A DNA stretch of 64,000 nt from Nocardiopsis eucommiae (GTDB lineage Bacteria; Actinomycetota; Actinomycetes; Streptosporangiales; Streptosporangiaceae). The stretch is taken from NCBI GenBank assembly GCA_018388625.1, contig CP074402.1:4216001-4280000 (forward strand), written 5' to 3'. The notes under the pieces are model-generated. The model was not told where the DNA came from, searched no databases, and saw only the letters and a program-made list of their open reading frames with translations. Both the position numbers and the translations under genes were made by a program. This document shows, piece by piece, positions 20,713 through 31,960 of the stretch (its first letter is position 1; every line of letters starts with the position of its first letter).

Positions 20713-21342
20713 CTAGCCGAGGCGGGCGAGGAGGTGGGCGTCGAGGAAGCCGCGTTCGGAGGCCGGATCGTGGAGCAGTCGGGCCACCACGGTGAACCCG
20801 GCCCCGGTCAGCAGCCCGGCGAGCCGGTCCGCGGGCCAGCTGTGGGCGGGTGCCACCCTGTGGTCGAAGCGGATCGTCTCCGGCCCGTCCGTGGCGAAGA
20901 ACGAGACCAGCAGCAGTCCCCCTGTGGTCAGGACGCGCGCCTGCTCGGCCAGAAGCGCGGGCAGCTCCTCGGGCGGGGTGTGGATCATCGAGTAGTGGGC
21001 CAGCACGCCGCCGAGCGCGCCGTCCTCGACCGGCAGCGCCTCCATCCGCGCCTCGTCGAACCGCAGGGACGGGTACGCCCGCCGCGCGTGCTCGACCATG
21101 GCCGGGGAGAGGTCCAGGCCGAAGGCGTCCAACCCCAGGTCGTCCAGCATGGCCGTCAGATGCCCGGGACCGCAGCCGACATCGGCCGCCCGTGGGTTCC
21201 CCGTCCCGCGCACCAGCTCGGCGAAGGTGCCGATCATGTTCCGCGCGAACGGTTGGGTCTCCAGCCGACCGGCGAACAACGACGCGTACAGTTCGACGAC
21301 CCCGTCGTAGGCCGCCCTGGTCCGGTCCTGGTGCTCCGTCAT
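20713..21342 (-). CDS. Class I SAM-dependent methyltransferase
   Basis: Small-molecule-type methyltransferase, about 209 residues, intact. ATG at 21342 (MTEHQDRTRAAYDGVVELY) is preferred; another in-frame ATG lies at 21360 and neither has a clear ribosome site. The SAM pocket is seen as ADVGCGPGHLTAML near residue 53 and GLDLSPAMVEHAR near 75; then LAHYSMIHTPPEELP and LTTGGLLLVSFF. Substrate unknown. The 226 bases before S9 hold no gene that I can see. Confidence 0.8.
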   Translation of the reverse strand: MTEHQDRTRAAYDGVVELYASLFAGRLETQPFARNMIGTFAELVRGTGNPRAADVGCGPGHLTAMLDDLGLDAFGLDLSPAMVEHARRAYPSLRFDEARMEALPVEDGALGGVLAHYSMIHTPPEELPALLAEQARVLTTGGLLLVSFFATDGPETIRFDHRVAPAHSWPADRLAGLLTGAGFTVVARLLHDPASERGFLDAHLLARLG

Positions 21343-21551
21343 GGGAAGGGAAGCTAGCATCCGCGCGTGGCCCGCGTCGCGCGGGCCGTCGCTCCCCGCC
21401 CCCGCCCACGCTCACGGCGACCGGGGCCGTTCCGACCCGCGTCCCGTGGGGACCGGTGCGCCCGAGGGCGGCCGGCACGGCGTGATCACCCGCCGGAACC
21501 CACGTCGCACGGATGCACGTCGCACGGATGAGCGCACCCCCGAGCGGGCGG

Positions 21552-22145
21552 CTAGAGGTCGGGGTGGTCCAGGTCGGCCTCCAGGCCTTCCTGTTCCATC
21601 TCCTCGCGCACGATGCGGTAGGACAGACCGCCCGGGTAGCCCTTGCGACCCAGGACACCCAGGGCGCGGCGGATCCGGGACTCCTTGTCCTTGCCACGAC
21701 TTCCGCGCAGGCTCTTGCGGGCCAGGGCGCGGGCCGCCTCCTGCTCGTCCTCGTCGCTGACCTCGGAGACCGCCTCACGGACGGTCTCCTCCTCCACTCC
21801 CCGGGTGCGCAGCTCCTGGGTCAGGGCCCGGCGGGACAGGTGTCTGCCGTGCTGCCGGGAGGAGACCCAGGCCTGGGCGAAGGCGGCGTCGTCGATCAGC
21901 CCGGCCTCGTCGAGGCCGTTGAGGACCTGTTCCACCACCTCGTCCGGGTACTCCCTGCGGTGCAGGGAGCGTTCCAGCTGGGCACGGGTGCGCGGGGAGT
22001 GGGTGAGCATCCTCAGGACCAGGTTCCTGGCCTTGTTCTCGAGGTCCGCTCCGGGTCTCCCGCCCGGAGCGGCCTCCTCGTCGGCGCTCACCGGGTCGGC
22101 CTCGGCCGCTCCGGTGCGGTCGGCTGACCGGCGCCCCTCACGCAT
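21552..22145 (-). CDS. recX: RecA regulatory protein RecX
   Basis: Modulates RecA filaments. 197 residues; ATG at 22145 overlaps the end of recA by 8 bases, indicating translational coupling. After a 40-residue acidic leader come the RecX three-helix repeats: [40 protein letters not shown] and the C-terminal [20 protein letters not shown]. Intact. Confidence 0.93.
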   Translation of the reverse strand: MREGRRSADRTGAAEADPVSADEEAAPGGRPGADLENKARNLVLRMLTHSPRTRAQLERSLHRREYPDEVVEQVLNGLDEAGLIDDAAFAQAWVSSRQHGRHLSRRALTQELRTRGVEEETVREAVSEVSDEDEQEAARALARKSLRGSRGKDKESRIRRALGVLGRKGYPGGLSYRIVREEMEQEGLEADLDHPDL

Positions 22146-23259
22146 CCGGGGCGGCGGCCTTGGTGGTCTTGGCGGCGGCCCGCTTGGCGGGCGCCTTGGG
22201 CTCCTCGACCTTGACCGGGTCGGTCTTGGCGGGCTCCGCGGGGCCGGAGGCGCTGTCGTCACCCTGTCCGGGGATGCCCAGCTTCTCCTTGATCTTCTTC
22301 TCGATCTCCTTGGCCACGTCCACGTTCTCGCGCAGGAAGTTGCGGGCGTTCTCCTTGCCCTGCCCGAGCTGGGTGCCGTCGTAGGTGTACCAGGCACCGG
22401 ACTTGCGCACGATGGCGTGCTCCACGCCCAGGTCGATGAGGCTGCCCTCACGGGAGACGCCGACACCGTAGAGGATGTCGAATTCGGCCTGCTTGAAGGG
22501 CGGCGCGACCTTGTTCTTGACGACCTTGACGCGGGTGCGGTTGCCGACCGCGTCGGTGCCGTCCTTGAGCGTCTCGATGCGACGCACGTCCAGGCGGACC
22601 GAGGCGTAGAACTTCAGCGCCTTGCCACCGGTGGTGGTCTCCGGCGAGCCGAACATGACGCCGACCTTCTCGCGGAGCTGGTTGATGAAGATCGCGGTGG
22701 TGCCGGTGGAGTGCAGGGCACCGGCGATCTTGCGCAGCGCCTGGGACATGAGCCGGGCCTGGAGGCCGACGTGGCTGTCGCCCATCTCGCCCTCGATCTC
22801 GGCGCGGGGCACCAGGGCCGCCACGGAGTCGATCACGATGATCGAGACGGCGCCGGAGCGGATGAGCATGTCGACGATCTCCAGCGCCTGCTCACCGGTG
22901 TCCGGCTGGGAGAGAAGGAGGTTGTCGGTGTCGACGCCGATCTTCTTGGCGTACTCGGGGTCGAGCGCGTGCTCGGCGTCGACGAAGGCGGCGATGCCGC
23001 CCATCTTCTGGGCGCTGGCCACCGCGTGCAGCGCGACGGTGGTCTTACCGCTGGACTCGGGGCCGTAGACCTCGACGACCCGGCCCTTGGGCAGGCCGCC
23101 GATACCCAGGGCGACGTCCAGCGCGATGGCGCCGGTGGGGATCGCCTCGATCGGCGGACGGTCGTCGTCCCCCAAGCGCATGACGGAGCCCTTGCCGAAC
23201 TGCCGCTCGATCTGCGCGAGCGCTGTTTCGAGAGCCTTGTCTCGGTCTCCAGATGCCAC
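22138..23259 (-). CDS. recA: Recombinase RecA
   Basis: ATP-dependent strand-exchange protein and SOS co-protease. GTG start at 23259 ([20 protein letters not shown]) with AGGGGAA upstream; about 373 residues, intact. Walker [10 protein letters not shown] near residue 67, [20 protein letters not shown] containing Walker B, the L2 loop [16 protein letters not shown], and a Lys/Ala-rich acidic tail typical of actinobacteria. An in-frame ATG further upstream (near 23328) is less likely because it lies within the damage promoter. Confidence 0.97.
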   Translation of the reverse strand: MASGDRDKALETALAQIERQFGKGSVMRLGDDDRPPIEAIPTGAIALDVALGIGGLPKGRVVEVYGPESSGKTTVALHAVASAQKMGGIAAFVDAEHALDPEYAKKIGVDTDNLLLSQPDTGEQALEIVDMLIRSGAVSIIVIDSVAALVPRAEIEGEMGDSHVGLQARLMSQALRKIAGALHSTGTTAIFINQLREKVGVMFGSPETTTGGKALKFYASVRLDVRRIETLKDGTDAVGNRTRVKVVKNKVAPPFKQAEFDILYGVGVSREGSLIDLGVEHAIVRKSGAWYTYDGTQLGQGKENARNFLRENVDVAKEIEKKIKEKLGIPGQGDDSASGPAEPAKTDPVKVEEPKAPAKRAAAKTTKAAAPDA

Positions 23260-23305
23260 GGGATTCCCCTGTTGGGTTGATGCCTTTTTCTTCATGATGC
23301 GCATG

Positions 23306-23328
23306 ACGCTACGCGGTCGGTACGACAA
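23306..23328 (-). promoter_or_regulatory. PafBC (RecA-NDp)-type damage promoter of recA
   Basis: On the minus strand TTGTCG (23328-23323) is followed after 11 bases by TAGCGT (23311-23306). This spacing and both boxes match the LexA-independent DNA-damage promoter described for mycobacterial recA (TTGTCRGTGG...TAnnnT), now attributed to PafBC. Sequence seen; regulator inferred. Confidence 0.6.
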
Positions 23329-23369
23329 TCGCGACGCTCGGCGTCCGCCCGTCGAGAACCCAGACTACC

Positions 23370-23383
23370 CGAACTCATGTTCG
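23370..23383. promoter_or_regulatory. LexA SOS box upstream of recA
   Basis: CGAAC-TCAT-GTTCG is a perfect match to the actinobacterial SOS box (GAAC-N4-GTTC with flanking CG). It is 110 bases before the recA start and also faces the DUF3046 gene. Confidence 0.85.
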
Positions 23384-23440
23384 AAATCCGGTGCGAACCC
23401 CTGGCGTCCCGGTTTTTACGCGGGCTTGGCGAAGGACGGG

Positions 23441-23635
23441 TCAGCGCACGGAGGCGGGAAGGTCGAACGCGTCACACACGGCCCGCCACACCTCCTTGGC
23501 CGAGATCCCGTCGGCCAGCGCCTGGTTGACCGTGCGGGAGCCGAGCTTCTCGATGACGTAGTCCTTGGCCAGGCTGTCCGCGTAGGCCTCGCCGAACTGG
23601 GCGTGCATGTTGTGCCAGAAAACAGTGAGTCTCAT
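23441..23635 (-). CDS. DUF3046 family small protein
   Basis: 64-residue protein from ATG at 23635 (MRLTVFWHNMHAQFGEAYAD), with the conserved KDYVIEKLGSRTVNQAL and EVWRAVCDAFDLP. It belongs to a small actinobacterial family regularly encoded next to recA-recX (Rv2738c position); its function is not known. Too short and overlapped by other open frames to be obvious, but its family match and location are clear. Confidence 0.85.
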   Translation of the reverse strand: MRLTVFWHNMHAQFGEAYADSLAKDYVIEKLGSRTVNQALADGISAKEVWRAVCDAFDLPASVR

Positions 23636-23756
23636 CGGCCCCAGTATGAGTGACCGGAGGGAGCCGGTGGGACTCGTCCACAGGACGGGTTCCACCGGGT
23701 CCCGGGCGCCGGGTGTCCTGCGCCGATCTGTCGGCCCCCTTGGGCAGACTGGTGCG

Positions 23757-26700
23757 ATGAGCGGAGCGACCGACCCCCTGGCACCCTTCGGAACGGCGAC
23801 CCGGACCTGGTTCGGACGGGCCTTCCCGCACGGTCCCACGGCCGCCCAGACCGAGGCCTGGCGGACGATCGCCTCCGGCCGCGACACGCTGGTGGTGGCG
23901 CCGACCGGGTCCGGCAAGACACTGTCGGCCTTCCTGTGGTCCCTGGACCGCCTCACCCACGCCCCCGTGCCGACGGACCGGACGAGGCGCTGCCGGGTCC
24001 TGTACGTGTCACCGCTCAAGGCGCTCGCCGTGGACGTGGAACGCAACCTCCGCCAGCCGCTGGCGGGGATCGCGGCCGCCGCCGAGCGCGGCGGGGAGGC
24101 CCTGTCCCCGGTCACCGTGGGGGTGCGCACCGGCGACACCCCGGCCCAGGAGCGGCGCCGGATGGCCACCCACCCGCCGGACGTCCTCATCACCACGCCC
24201 GAGTCGCTCTTCCTGGTCCTGACCTCCCGGGCGCGCGAGGGACTGGCGGGGGTGGAGACGGTCATCGTCGACGAGGTGCACGCCCTGGCCGGGACCAAGC
24301 GCGGCGCCCACCTGGCGCTGAGCCTGGAGCGCCTGGCCGCCCTGCTGGACCGCCCGGCCCAGCGGATCGGCCTGTCCGCCACCGTGCGCCCGCGCGAGAC
24401 CGTCGCCTCCTACCTGACCGGAACCGGTGGGGGCACCCCCGGTGCGGGCGCCGTGATCGTCGCACCGCCGGACACCCCGCGCATGGACCTGCGGGTGGAG
24501 GCGTCCGTCCCCGACCTGGACGAACCCGGGAGCCCGCCCGCCACCGCCGAGGGCCTGCCCCGGACCCGCGCGCGGGCAACACCATGAGCCGGGGCTCGGT
24601 GTGGCCGCACATGGAGCGCCGGGTCCTGGACCTGGTCGAGGCCAACCGCTCCACCATCGTGTTCACCAACGGCCGCCGTACCGCCGAGAAGCTGTGTGCC
24701 CGGCTCAACGACCTCCACGCCGAACGCGTCGACGGCGGTCTGCCCGGTGAGGAGGTCGCCGCCCAGGTGATCGGCCAGTCGGAGCAGAGCCGTGGCGGTG
24801 CCCCGGTGATCGCGCGCGCCCACCACGGGTCCGTGTCCAAGGCCGAGCGGGAGCTCATCGAGGACGACCTCAAGGCGGGGCGGCTGCGGTGTGTGGTGGC
24901 CACCTCCAGCCTCGAACTCGGGGTGGACATGGGCGCGGTGGACCTGGTGGTCCAGGTGGCCGCTCCCCGTCCGTGGCCAGCGGCCTCCAGCGGGTGGGCC
25001 GCGCGGGTCACCAGGTGGGTGAGACCTCGCGCGGGGTGTTCCTGCCGCAGTACCGGGGCGACCTGCTGGCGACCACCGTGGTGACCGAGCGCATGCGCGC
25101 GGGCGGGATCGAACGGCTGGAGATGCCGAGCGACCCCCTGGACGTGCTGTCACAGCAGGTCGTGGCGATGGTGGCGATGGACGACTGGACGGTGCCCGAG
25201 CTGGCGGCGCTGGTGCGCCGGGCGGCGCCCTTCGCCCGCCTGAGCGACGCGGTCCTGGAGTCGGTGCTCGACATGCTGTCGGGCCGCTACCCCTCGGACG
25301 AGTTCGCCGAGCTGCGCCCGCGCCTGGTGTGGGACCGCGACGAGGACGTGCTGCGGGCCCGGCCCGGCGCCCAGCGGCTGGCGGTGATCAGCGGCGGCAC
25401 CATCCCGGACCGGGGCATGTACGGCGTGCACCTGGCCTCGGAGTCGTCGAGCAGGGCACCGACGCGTGTCGGTGAGTTGGACGAGGAGATGGTGTACGAG
25501 TCGCGGGTGGGCGACGTGTTCGTGCTGGGTTCGACCTCGTGGCGGATCGAGGCGATCACCGCCGACCGCGTGATGGTCTCCCCGCCCCGGGCAGGCCGGG
25601 CCGGATGCCGTTCTGGAAGGCGGACGCCCTGGGGCGCCCGGCTGAGCTGGGCCGGGCGGTGGGCGCGATGACCCGCGAGCTGGCCGATCGCGACCGGGTC
25701 GCCGGGCGCGAGCTGGCCACGGAGGCCGGGCTGGACGGCTGGGCCGCCGACAACCTCGTGGAGTACGTGGCCGACCAGCGGGAGGCGACCGGGAGCGTGC
25801 CCGACGACCGCACGGTGGTGATCGAGCGCTTCCGGGACCAGGTGGGCGACTGGCGGGCGGTGGTGCACTCTCCGCTGGGTGCCCGGGTGCACGCCCCGTG
25901 GGCGCTGGCGATCGCCGGGCGCGTGCGGGAGCGGTTCGGCACGGACGCGCAGGTGGTGCACGGTGACGACGGGATCGTGCTGCGGCTGCCGGACGTGGAG
26001 GCGGGTGGCCTCCTGCGGGCGGGTGAGCTGACCGACCTGGTGTCGTTGGACCCCGGAACCGTGGAGGCCGTGGTCACCGACGAGCTCACCGGCTCGGCGC
26101 TGTTCGCGTCCCGGTTCCGCGAGTGCGCGGCGCGGGCGCTGCTGCTGCCCCGCCAGCGTCCGGACCGGCGGATGCCGCTGTGGCAGCAGCGGTTGCGCGC
26201 CCAGCACCTGTTGTCGGTGGCGGGCCGGTACGGGTCGTTCCCGATCGTGTTGGAGACGGTGCGGGAGTGCCTGCGGGACGTGTTCGACGTGCCCGCGCTG
26301 GCCGAGGTGCTCACCGACGTGCGGGCGCGGCGGGTGCGGGTGGTGGAGGTGGAGACCCCGCAGGCCTCACCGTTCGCCCGGTCGCTGCTGATGGAGTACA
26401 CGGCGGCGTTCCTGTACGAGGGGACGCGCCCGCCGCCGAGCTGCGCGCGCAGGCGCTCACCCTGGACCCGTCGCTGCTGGCGGACCTGTTGGGCAGCGCG
26501 GACCTGCGGGAGCTGCTGGACCCGGAGGTGGTGGAGCACACCGACGCCCTGTTGCAGCGGATCGCCGCGCCGGTGCGGGATCTGGAGGGCGCCGCCGACC
26601 TGCTGCGGGAGGTGGGGCCGCTGACCACGGCCGAGGCGGCCGAGCGGGGCGCGCGGCGGGAGTGGCTGGAGGAGCTGGAGGGTTCCGGCCGCGTGGTCCG

Positions 26701-28315
26701 GATGCGGGTGGCCGGGGCCGAGCGGTGGTGCGCGGTGGAGGACGTGGCCCGGCTGCGTGACGCCCTGGGCGCGGAGCCCCCGCCCGGTGTCCCGGAGGTG
26801 TTCCTGGAGCCGGTGGCGGAGCCGCTGGTCGACCTGGTCTCCCGGTACGCGCGCACGCACGCGCCGTTCACCTCGGCGCGGGCGGCCGCGCGGCTCGGGC
26901 TGGGGCGCGACGCGGTGGAGGGTGCCCTGCGGGAGCTGGCGGGACGCGGACGGGTGGTCAGGGGCGGGTTCCGGCCCGGCGGCAGCGGTACCGAGTGGTG
27001 CGACGACGACGTGCTGCGCCGTCTGCGGCGGGGTTCGGTCGCCCGGCTGCGCAGGGAGGTCGAGCCGGTCGAACCACGGGCGCTGGCCCGGTTCGTGCCC
27101 CTGTGGCAGCGTGCCGTCCCGGACGCGCGACTGCGCGGCCCCGACGCGGTGTTCGAGGCGGTGGAGTCGTTGCGCGGGACGGCACTGGTCGCCTCGTCGC
27201 TGGAGTCGACGGTGCTGCCCGCCCGGGTGGAGGGCTACTCCCCGGTGTCCCTGGACGCGCTCACGCAGGCCGGCGAGGTCGTCTGGGCGGGGACCGGGTC
27301 GCTGCCGGGCGAGGACGGCTGGCTGGCGCTGGCCCCGGCGGACGAGGCCCGGCTGCTGCTGCCCGATCCGGTCCCGCCGGAGGAGGGTTCCCTGGCCGAG
27401 ACCGTCCTGGAGGTGCTGCGGGAGGGCGGTGCCCTGTTCTTCCGGGACGTGTCCGACCGCGTGGCCCGTGCCCTGGGCGGGGCGGTGGTCTCCGACGCGG
27501 ACCTGGTGGCGGCCGTGTGGCTCCTGGTGTGGTCGGGGTGCGTCACCAACGACACCCTGGCCCCGCTGCGCGCCGCGCTGGGTGCGGGCCCCGTCACGCG
27601 CCGGGGCTCCTCCCGTGCCCGGCGCCGTCCGGTGATGCCGACGCGGTCCGGTCCTCCCACGGCGGCGGGCCGCTGGTCGGCGCTGCCGGTGCCCGACCCG
27701 GACCCGACCCGGCGCACGCTGGCGCGGGTGGAGGCCCGGCTCGAACGGGACGGGCTCCTGCTCAAGGGGCAGCAGGGCCGGGGCATCTCGTCGGACGAGT
27801 ACCGGGTGCTGCGGTCCATGGAGGAGGCGGGGCGGGTGCGCCGGGGGTACTTCGTGGAGGGGCTGGGCGGGGCGCAGTTCGCGCTGCCCGGGGCGGTGGA
27901 CCGGTTGCGGGCGCTGTCCGGTGAGGATCCGGGCGGTCCGACCCCGCCCGTGGTGCTGGCCGCCACGGATCCGGCCAATCCGTTCGGCGCGGCGCTGTCC
28001 TGGCCCGCGGGCGCGGCGGGTGTGGAGGCGTCCCACCGGCCGGGACGGGTCGCGGGCGCGCTGGTGGTGCTCGACGGCGGCCGCCCGACCCTGTTCGTGG
28101 GCCGGGGCGGGCGGTCGGTGCTGACCTTCGGCTCCACCCCGGCGCTGCTGGAGCGGGCCGCCCGCGCGGTGGCGGAACTGGTGGACGCGGGCGGGGTGGA
28201 GTCGCTCACGGTGGAGCGGGCGGACGGCGCGGAGGTCTTCGGGACCCCGGCGGACACCGCGCTGGTCGCGGCCGGGTTCCACGTCACCCCGAAGGGGCTG
28301 CGTCTGCGCCGCTGA
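23757..28315 (+). CDS. lhr: Large ATP-dependent DNA helicase Lhr (four apparent frameshifts)
   Basis: Superfamily 2 DNA translocase-helicase implicated in DNA repair, about 1520 residues, the usual actinobacterial Lhr length. ATG at 23757. Q-motif/GPTAAQTEAW near residue 28, Walker A APTGSGKT near 48, DEVH near 173, GLSATVRP near 207, then VFTNGRRTAEKL, ARAHHGSVSKAERE, ATSSLELGVDMG and QRVGRAGHQ of the second RecA domain. The winged-helix, Lhr-specific and C-terminal domains fill the rest. Single bases are missing at the runs 24558-24561, 24965-24968, 25580-25583 and 26420-26423; restoring each joins the segments without any loss. Promoter region is 121 bases shared with DUF3046. Confidence 0.93.
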
Positions 28316-28403
28316 GCGCGGCACGGTGGTGGGACCCCTGACCGAGCCGCGTCATGGTGCGAGGATCAGCCTCGACCACACGCACCCTACGCAGGAGGTG
28401 GCC

Positions 28404-28903
28404 TTGCCACTCGTGATCCGTCCCATGGAGCCGGGGGACACCGACGCCCTGGTGGAGGTGTCCCTCGCCGCGGACACCCTCTTCGCGGAGGCCGGGCTGG
28501 AACTCCCGCCGGACGATCCCCGGGAGATGCTCGACCACGTGGAGCGGGTGCTGGTGGCCGTCACCGACCAGGGCGTGTGCGGTCTGGCCGCCACGGTCGT
28601 CCTGGACGGGGCCGTCCACCTCGAACAGCTCGCCGTGCACCCGGACCACGGGCGGCGCGGGATCGGCGGGGCCCTGCTGGACGCGGTGTGCGCCCACGCC
28701 GAGGAGGACGGGTACGACCGGGTCACCCTCACCACCTTCCGGGACCTGCCGTGGAACGGCCCTGGTACGGGCGCCGGGGCTTCGAGGAGCTCCCTCGGGA
28801 ACGGTGGGGCCCCGAGCTGGAACGGCAGTGGGAGGTCGAGGAGGAGGCGGGGATCATGGTCCGGCCCAGGATCGCGATGGCGCGGCCGCTCGGGCGCGGC
28901 TGA
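28404..28903 (+). CDS. GNAT family N-acetyltransferase (one apparent frameshift)
   Basis: About 166 residues. TTG at 28404 (MPLVIRPMEPGDTDALVEVS) is chosen because AGGAGG is 5 bases upstream; the in-frame GTG at 28398 overlaps that site. The acetyl-CoA loop is HPDHGRRGIGGALLDAV near residue 78. The frame breaks at 28760-28762; one more C gives LPWNGPWYGRRGFEEL, the typical GNAT beta-6/7 segment. Substrate unknown. Confidence 0.85.
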
Positions 28904-28973
28904 CCGAGGGCGTTCCGCCCCGGAGGGCCACCTTCGCTTTCGTCCCGCTTCGCGGTGTTGAGAGGATGGGGTC

Positions 28974-30616
28974 ATGCACCCCACCGATCCCTCGGACCCC
29001 TCCGGCCCGACCGCCGACCTCAGCCAGACCTCCCCGCGCGGATCGGTCGGGCGTTACACGTTCCTCGGCGAACTGGGCAGCGGGGCCATGGGGACGGTGT
29101 GGCGGGCCCACGACACCGGGCTGAACCGGGAGGTCGCGGTGAAGGAGGTCCACCTCCCCACGACATGCCGCCGCGCGAGCGCGAGCGCGCCCGGGCCCGG
29201 ATGGTGCGCGAGGCCCAGGCGGCGGCGCGGGTCTCCCACCCCTCGGTGGTGACCGTGCACGACGTCCTGGACGAGGGCGGCGTCACGTTCATCGTCATGG
29301 AGCTGCTGGACGGTGAGTCACTGCGGGACCGGCTCCGGCGTACCGGGCCCCTGTCCGAGGACGAGGTGGAGCGGATCGCCCGACCGCTGCTGGGGGCCCT
29401 GTGGGCCGCCCACCGGGCCGGGGTGATCCACCGCGACGTCAAGCCCGCCAACATCATGCTGAGCGAGGGCGGTGCCCGGCCGGTCCTGACCGACTTCGGG
29501 ATCGCCAACCTGCCCGACCACGAGGGCACCGCGCTCACCGGGACCGGGACCATCCTCGGTACGGCGGCCTACGCGGCTCCGGAGCGGCTGGAGGACGACG
29601 AGACGAGCGCGGTCTCGGACCTCTGGAGCCTGGGCGCCACCCTGTTCGCGGCGCTGTCCGGGGAGTCCCCGTTCAAGCGGGACACGCTCACGGGGACCCT
29701 CACGGCGGTGCTCACCCAGCCCGTTCCCCCGGTGCCCGCGCGTGGACCGGTGGCCGCCGTGGTCGCCGGGCTGCTGGTGCGGGACCCCCGGCGGCGCCTG
29801 CTCCCGGAGCGGGCGCTGGAGCTGCTCGACGCGCCCGCTCCCACCGCCTCGGCACCCCGGGTGTTCGCGGTGGCACCGCCCACCGCTCCGGTGGGCGGCT
29901 CCCGGCGCTCCCGCGCCCCGCTGTGGATCGGCTCCGCCGTGCTCGCGGGGGTGCTGGTGCTGGGCTGGTTCACCGTCCCGGCCCTGTTGGCCGACGGGGA
30001 CTGGAACGAGGCGGAGGCCCAGCTCACCGAGGAGGAGCCGACCCCCGAGCCGAGCGGTGCCCCCTCCGACGCCGAGGGCGCGTCCGACACGCTTCCCGAG
30101 ACCCTCTCGGACGACGCGCCCGAGGGACACGTCCGCCTCGGGGACGGCGTGGTGGGGCTGGTCATGCCGGAGGACTGGACGGTGCGCGACGGGGACCTCC
30201 AGGGCGGCGGCGAGTCAGCCACCCGGCTGGCCTCGTACGACCTGGTCACCGGTGACGAGCACGGGTCCGTCACGGTCGTGGCCACCGAGTACGACTTCCT
30301 GGTCCGCGACGCCGAGGGCGCCATGGTGCGGATGGAGGAGCTGCTCCAGGAGGACGAGGACTTCAGCGACGTCCGGCAGCAGCGGCTGGAGACCGAACAG
30401 CTGGAGGGCCGCCTCCAGAGCGCCGTCTACGAGGTGCTGTTCCGCCACGAGGAGCGCGAGTCGCCGGACCGGTGGATGTTCACCCGGGAGATCACCGACG
30501 AGAGCCGGGGGATCTCCTACCGGATCAGCTTCAACTTCCCGGCCGACCTCCGCGAGGAGCGCCAGGACGAGTTCCAGGCCGTCATCGACTCCTTCGGCCC
30601 CGACACCGGGAACTGA
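28974..30616 (+). CDS. Transmembrane Ser/Thr protein kinase (one apparent frameshift)
   Basis: PknB-like kinase, about 547 residues, from ATG at 28974. Kinase domain about residues 27-290: glycine loop LGSGAMGTVWRA, ATP lysine VAVKEVHLP, catalytic loop HRDVKPANIML, DFGIANL, and GTAAYAAPERLED. One transmembrane helix at about residues 315-340 (GSAVLAGVLVLGWF), then an acidic linker and a roughly 170-residue extracytoplasmic domain with no PASTA repeats, which I cannot name. One base is missing at the C run 29156-29159 (HLPHDMPPRERERAR). No adjacent phosphatase. Confidence 0.9.
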
Positions 30617-30631
30617 CCCGCGCGTCCACGT

Positions 30632-30668
30632 CCCGCCGGGCGCGACCACGCCCGCGCGCCCCGGCGGG
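30632..30668. terminator. Hairpin between convergent kinase and ROK genes
   Basis: CCCGCCGGG (30632-30640) pairs with CCCGGCGGG (30660-30668). Position between two convergent genes fits a bidirectional terminator. Confidence 0.6.
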
Positions 30669-30706
30669 TGAGGTGCCGGGGCGCGGAGTCGGTGGGGGAC
30701 GGGGGT

Positions 30707-31919
30707 TCAGACGGTGGAGGAGAAGACCTCGTCCCGGGCGCGTTCCAGGGCGTGCAGCAGGGCGCCCCGCACCACGGGGCTGCCCTCGACGGTGCCCATG
30801 GCCACCTCGGTGACGTTGGGTGCTATCCGCGCGGTGGCCGCCTGGACCCGCTCCGCGAGCTTGGGGCCGCCCGCCTTGGCGACGTCGCCGCCCAGGACCA
30901 CCAGGCCCGGGTCGATGATGACGCTGACCGCCGCCACGCCCCGGGCGAGACGGTCGGCGAAGGCGTCGAGGAACGCGTCGCTCTCGGGAGTGTCACCGGC
31001 CGAGGCCGCGGCCACGACCTCGGTGACGCCGTCGCCGGGGATGCCGTGCTCGGCGGCGAGCTGGACCACCTGCTTGGCCTTGACCAGTGCCTGGAAGCCG
31101 TGCGGCAGCTCCCGGTCCCCCTGGGCCAGGTGGGATTCGTAGCTCCCGGTCAGGCCCACGTCGACCGGCATGGGGGCGCCGGGCACCGGCAGGTAGCCGA
31201 TCTCCCCGCGCCACCGGAACGGCCCCGGAGGATACGGCCGTCGATCATCGTGGACATACCGACGCCGCCCGCCGCGCTGAGCCAGATGAGCACGAACTCG
31301 TCCGCGCCCTCGGCCGCGCCCTCGGAGTACTCGGCCAGCGCCGCCAGGTTGACGTCGTTCTCCAGCATGACCGAGCGCTTGAGGTCGCTGCGCAGGGCCT
31401 CCAGGACACCCTCGTGCCAGGACATGAGGTCGAAGGAGAACCGGATGTCACCGGTGCGGGGGTCGACGACACCGGGGGTGCCGATCACGCAGGCGCGGAC
31501 CTTGTCCAGCGGTACCTCGGCGGTCTCGGCCAGGCGCATCACGGCGGTGTGCACCAGGGCGACGGGATCGTCGGAGGCGCTGGGGTCGACCGTCACCTCG
31601 CTGATGACCCGGCCGGTGATGTCCGCGATCGTGGCGGTGACCCGTCCCGCGCTGACGTCGAGCGCCGCCACGTAGGCGCTCTCCGGGACGACCGCGTAGA
31701 GGGCCGCGTTGGGCCCCCTGCCCCCGCCTGGCTGCCGACGACCCGGACCAGGTCGCGTTCCTCCAGACGGGAGAGGAGCTGGGACGCCGTCACCTTGGAC
31801 AGGCCCGTCCTCGTGCCGAGTTGGGTCCTGGTCAACGGACCGCCGGACAAGAGGAGTTCCAGTGCCGCGCGATCGTTGAGCTGGCGCAGCAGCCGGGGAG
31901 TCCCCGGACGTTGAGACAT
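30707..31919 (-). CDS. ROK family transcriptional repressor lacking the zinc cysteines (two apparent frameshifts)
   Basis: About 404 residues from ATG at 31919 (MSQRPGTPRLLRQLNDRAAL). N-terminal winged helix (TRTQLGTRTGLSKVTASQLL), then a ROK sugar-sensor domain with VAALDVSAGRV, CVIGTPGVVDPRTG, LENDVNLAALAEY and VVLGGDVAKAGG. Where most ROK proteins have the zinc motif CxCGxxGCxE, this protein reads VDVGLTGSYE, so all three cysteines are replaced. Bases are missing at the C runs 31721-31725 and 31204-31207. Divergent from the sugar transporter operon and probably its repressor. Confidence 0.88.
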
Positions 31920-31947
31920 AACCGTGACACCTCACCCTGTTTTTATT

Positions 31948-31960
31948 AGGAAAGTTTCCT
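31948..31960. promoter_or_regulatory. ROK operator in the divergent promoter region
   Basis: AGGAAA-G-TTTCCT is a perfect 6-base inverted repeat in an AT-rich island (31941-31969), 29 bases before the ROK gene and 218 before the sugar-binding protein gene. It closely resembles the TTAGGAAA-type sites known for actinobacterial ROK regulators. Confidence 0.65.

Noticed and set aside
23757-28315. lhr as a decayed pseudogene because it occupies five frames
   Set aside because: All domains are present with no gaps, and each break needs just one base in a C or G run, the same pattern as in essential genes.
25556-28324. A 922-codon minus-strand open frame opposite lhr
   Set aside because: Arg/Pro/Gly-biased composition, no motif, and lhr is clearly the coding strand with helicase motifs.
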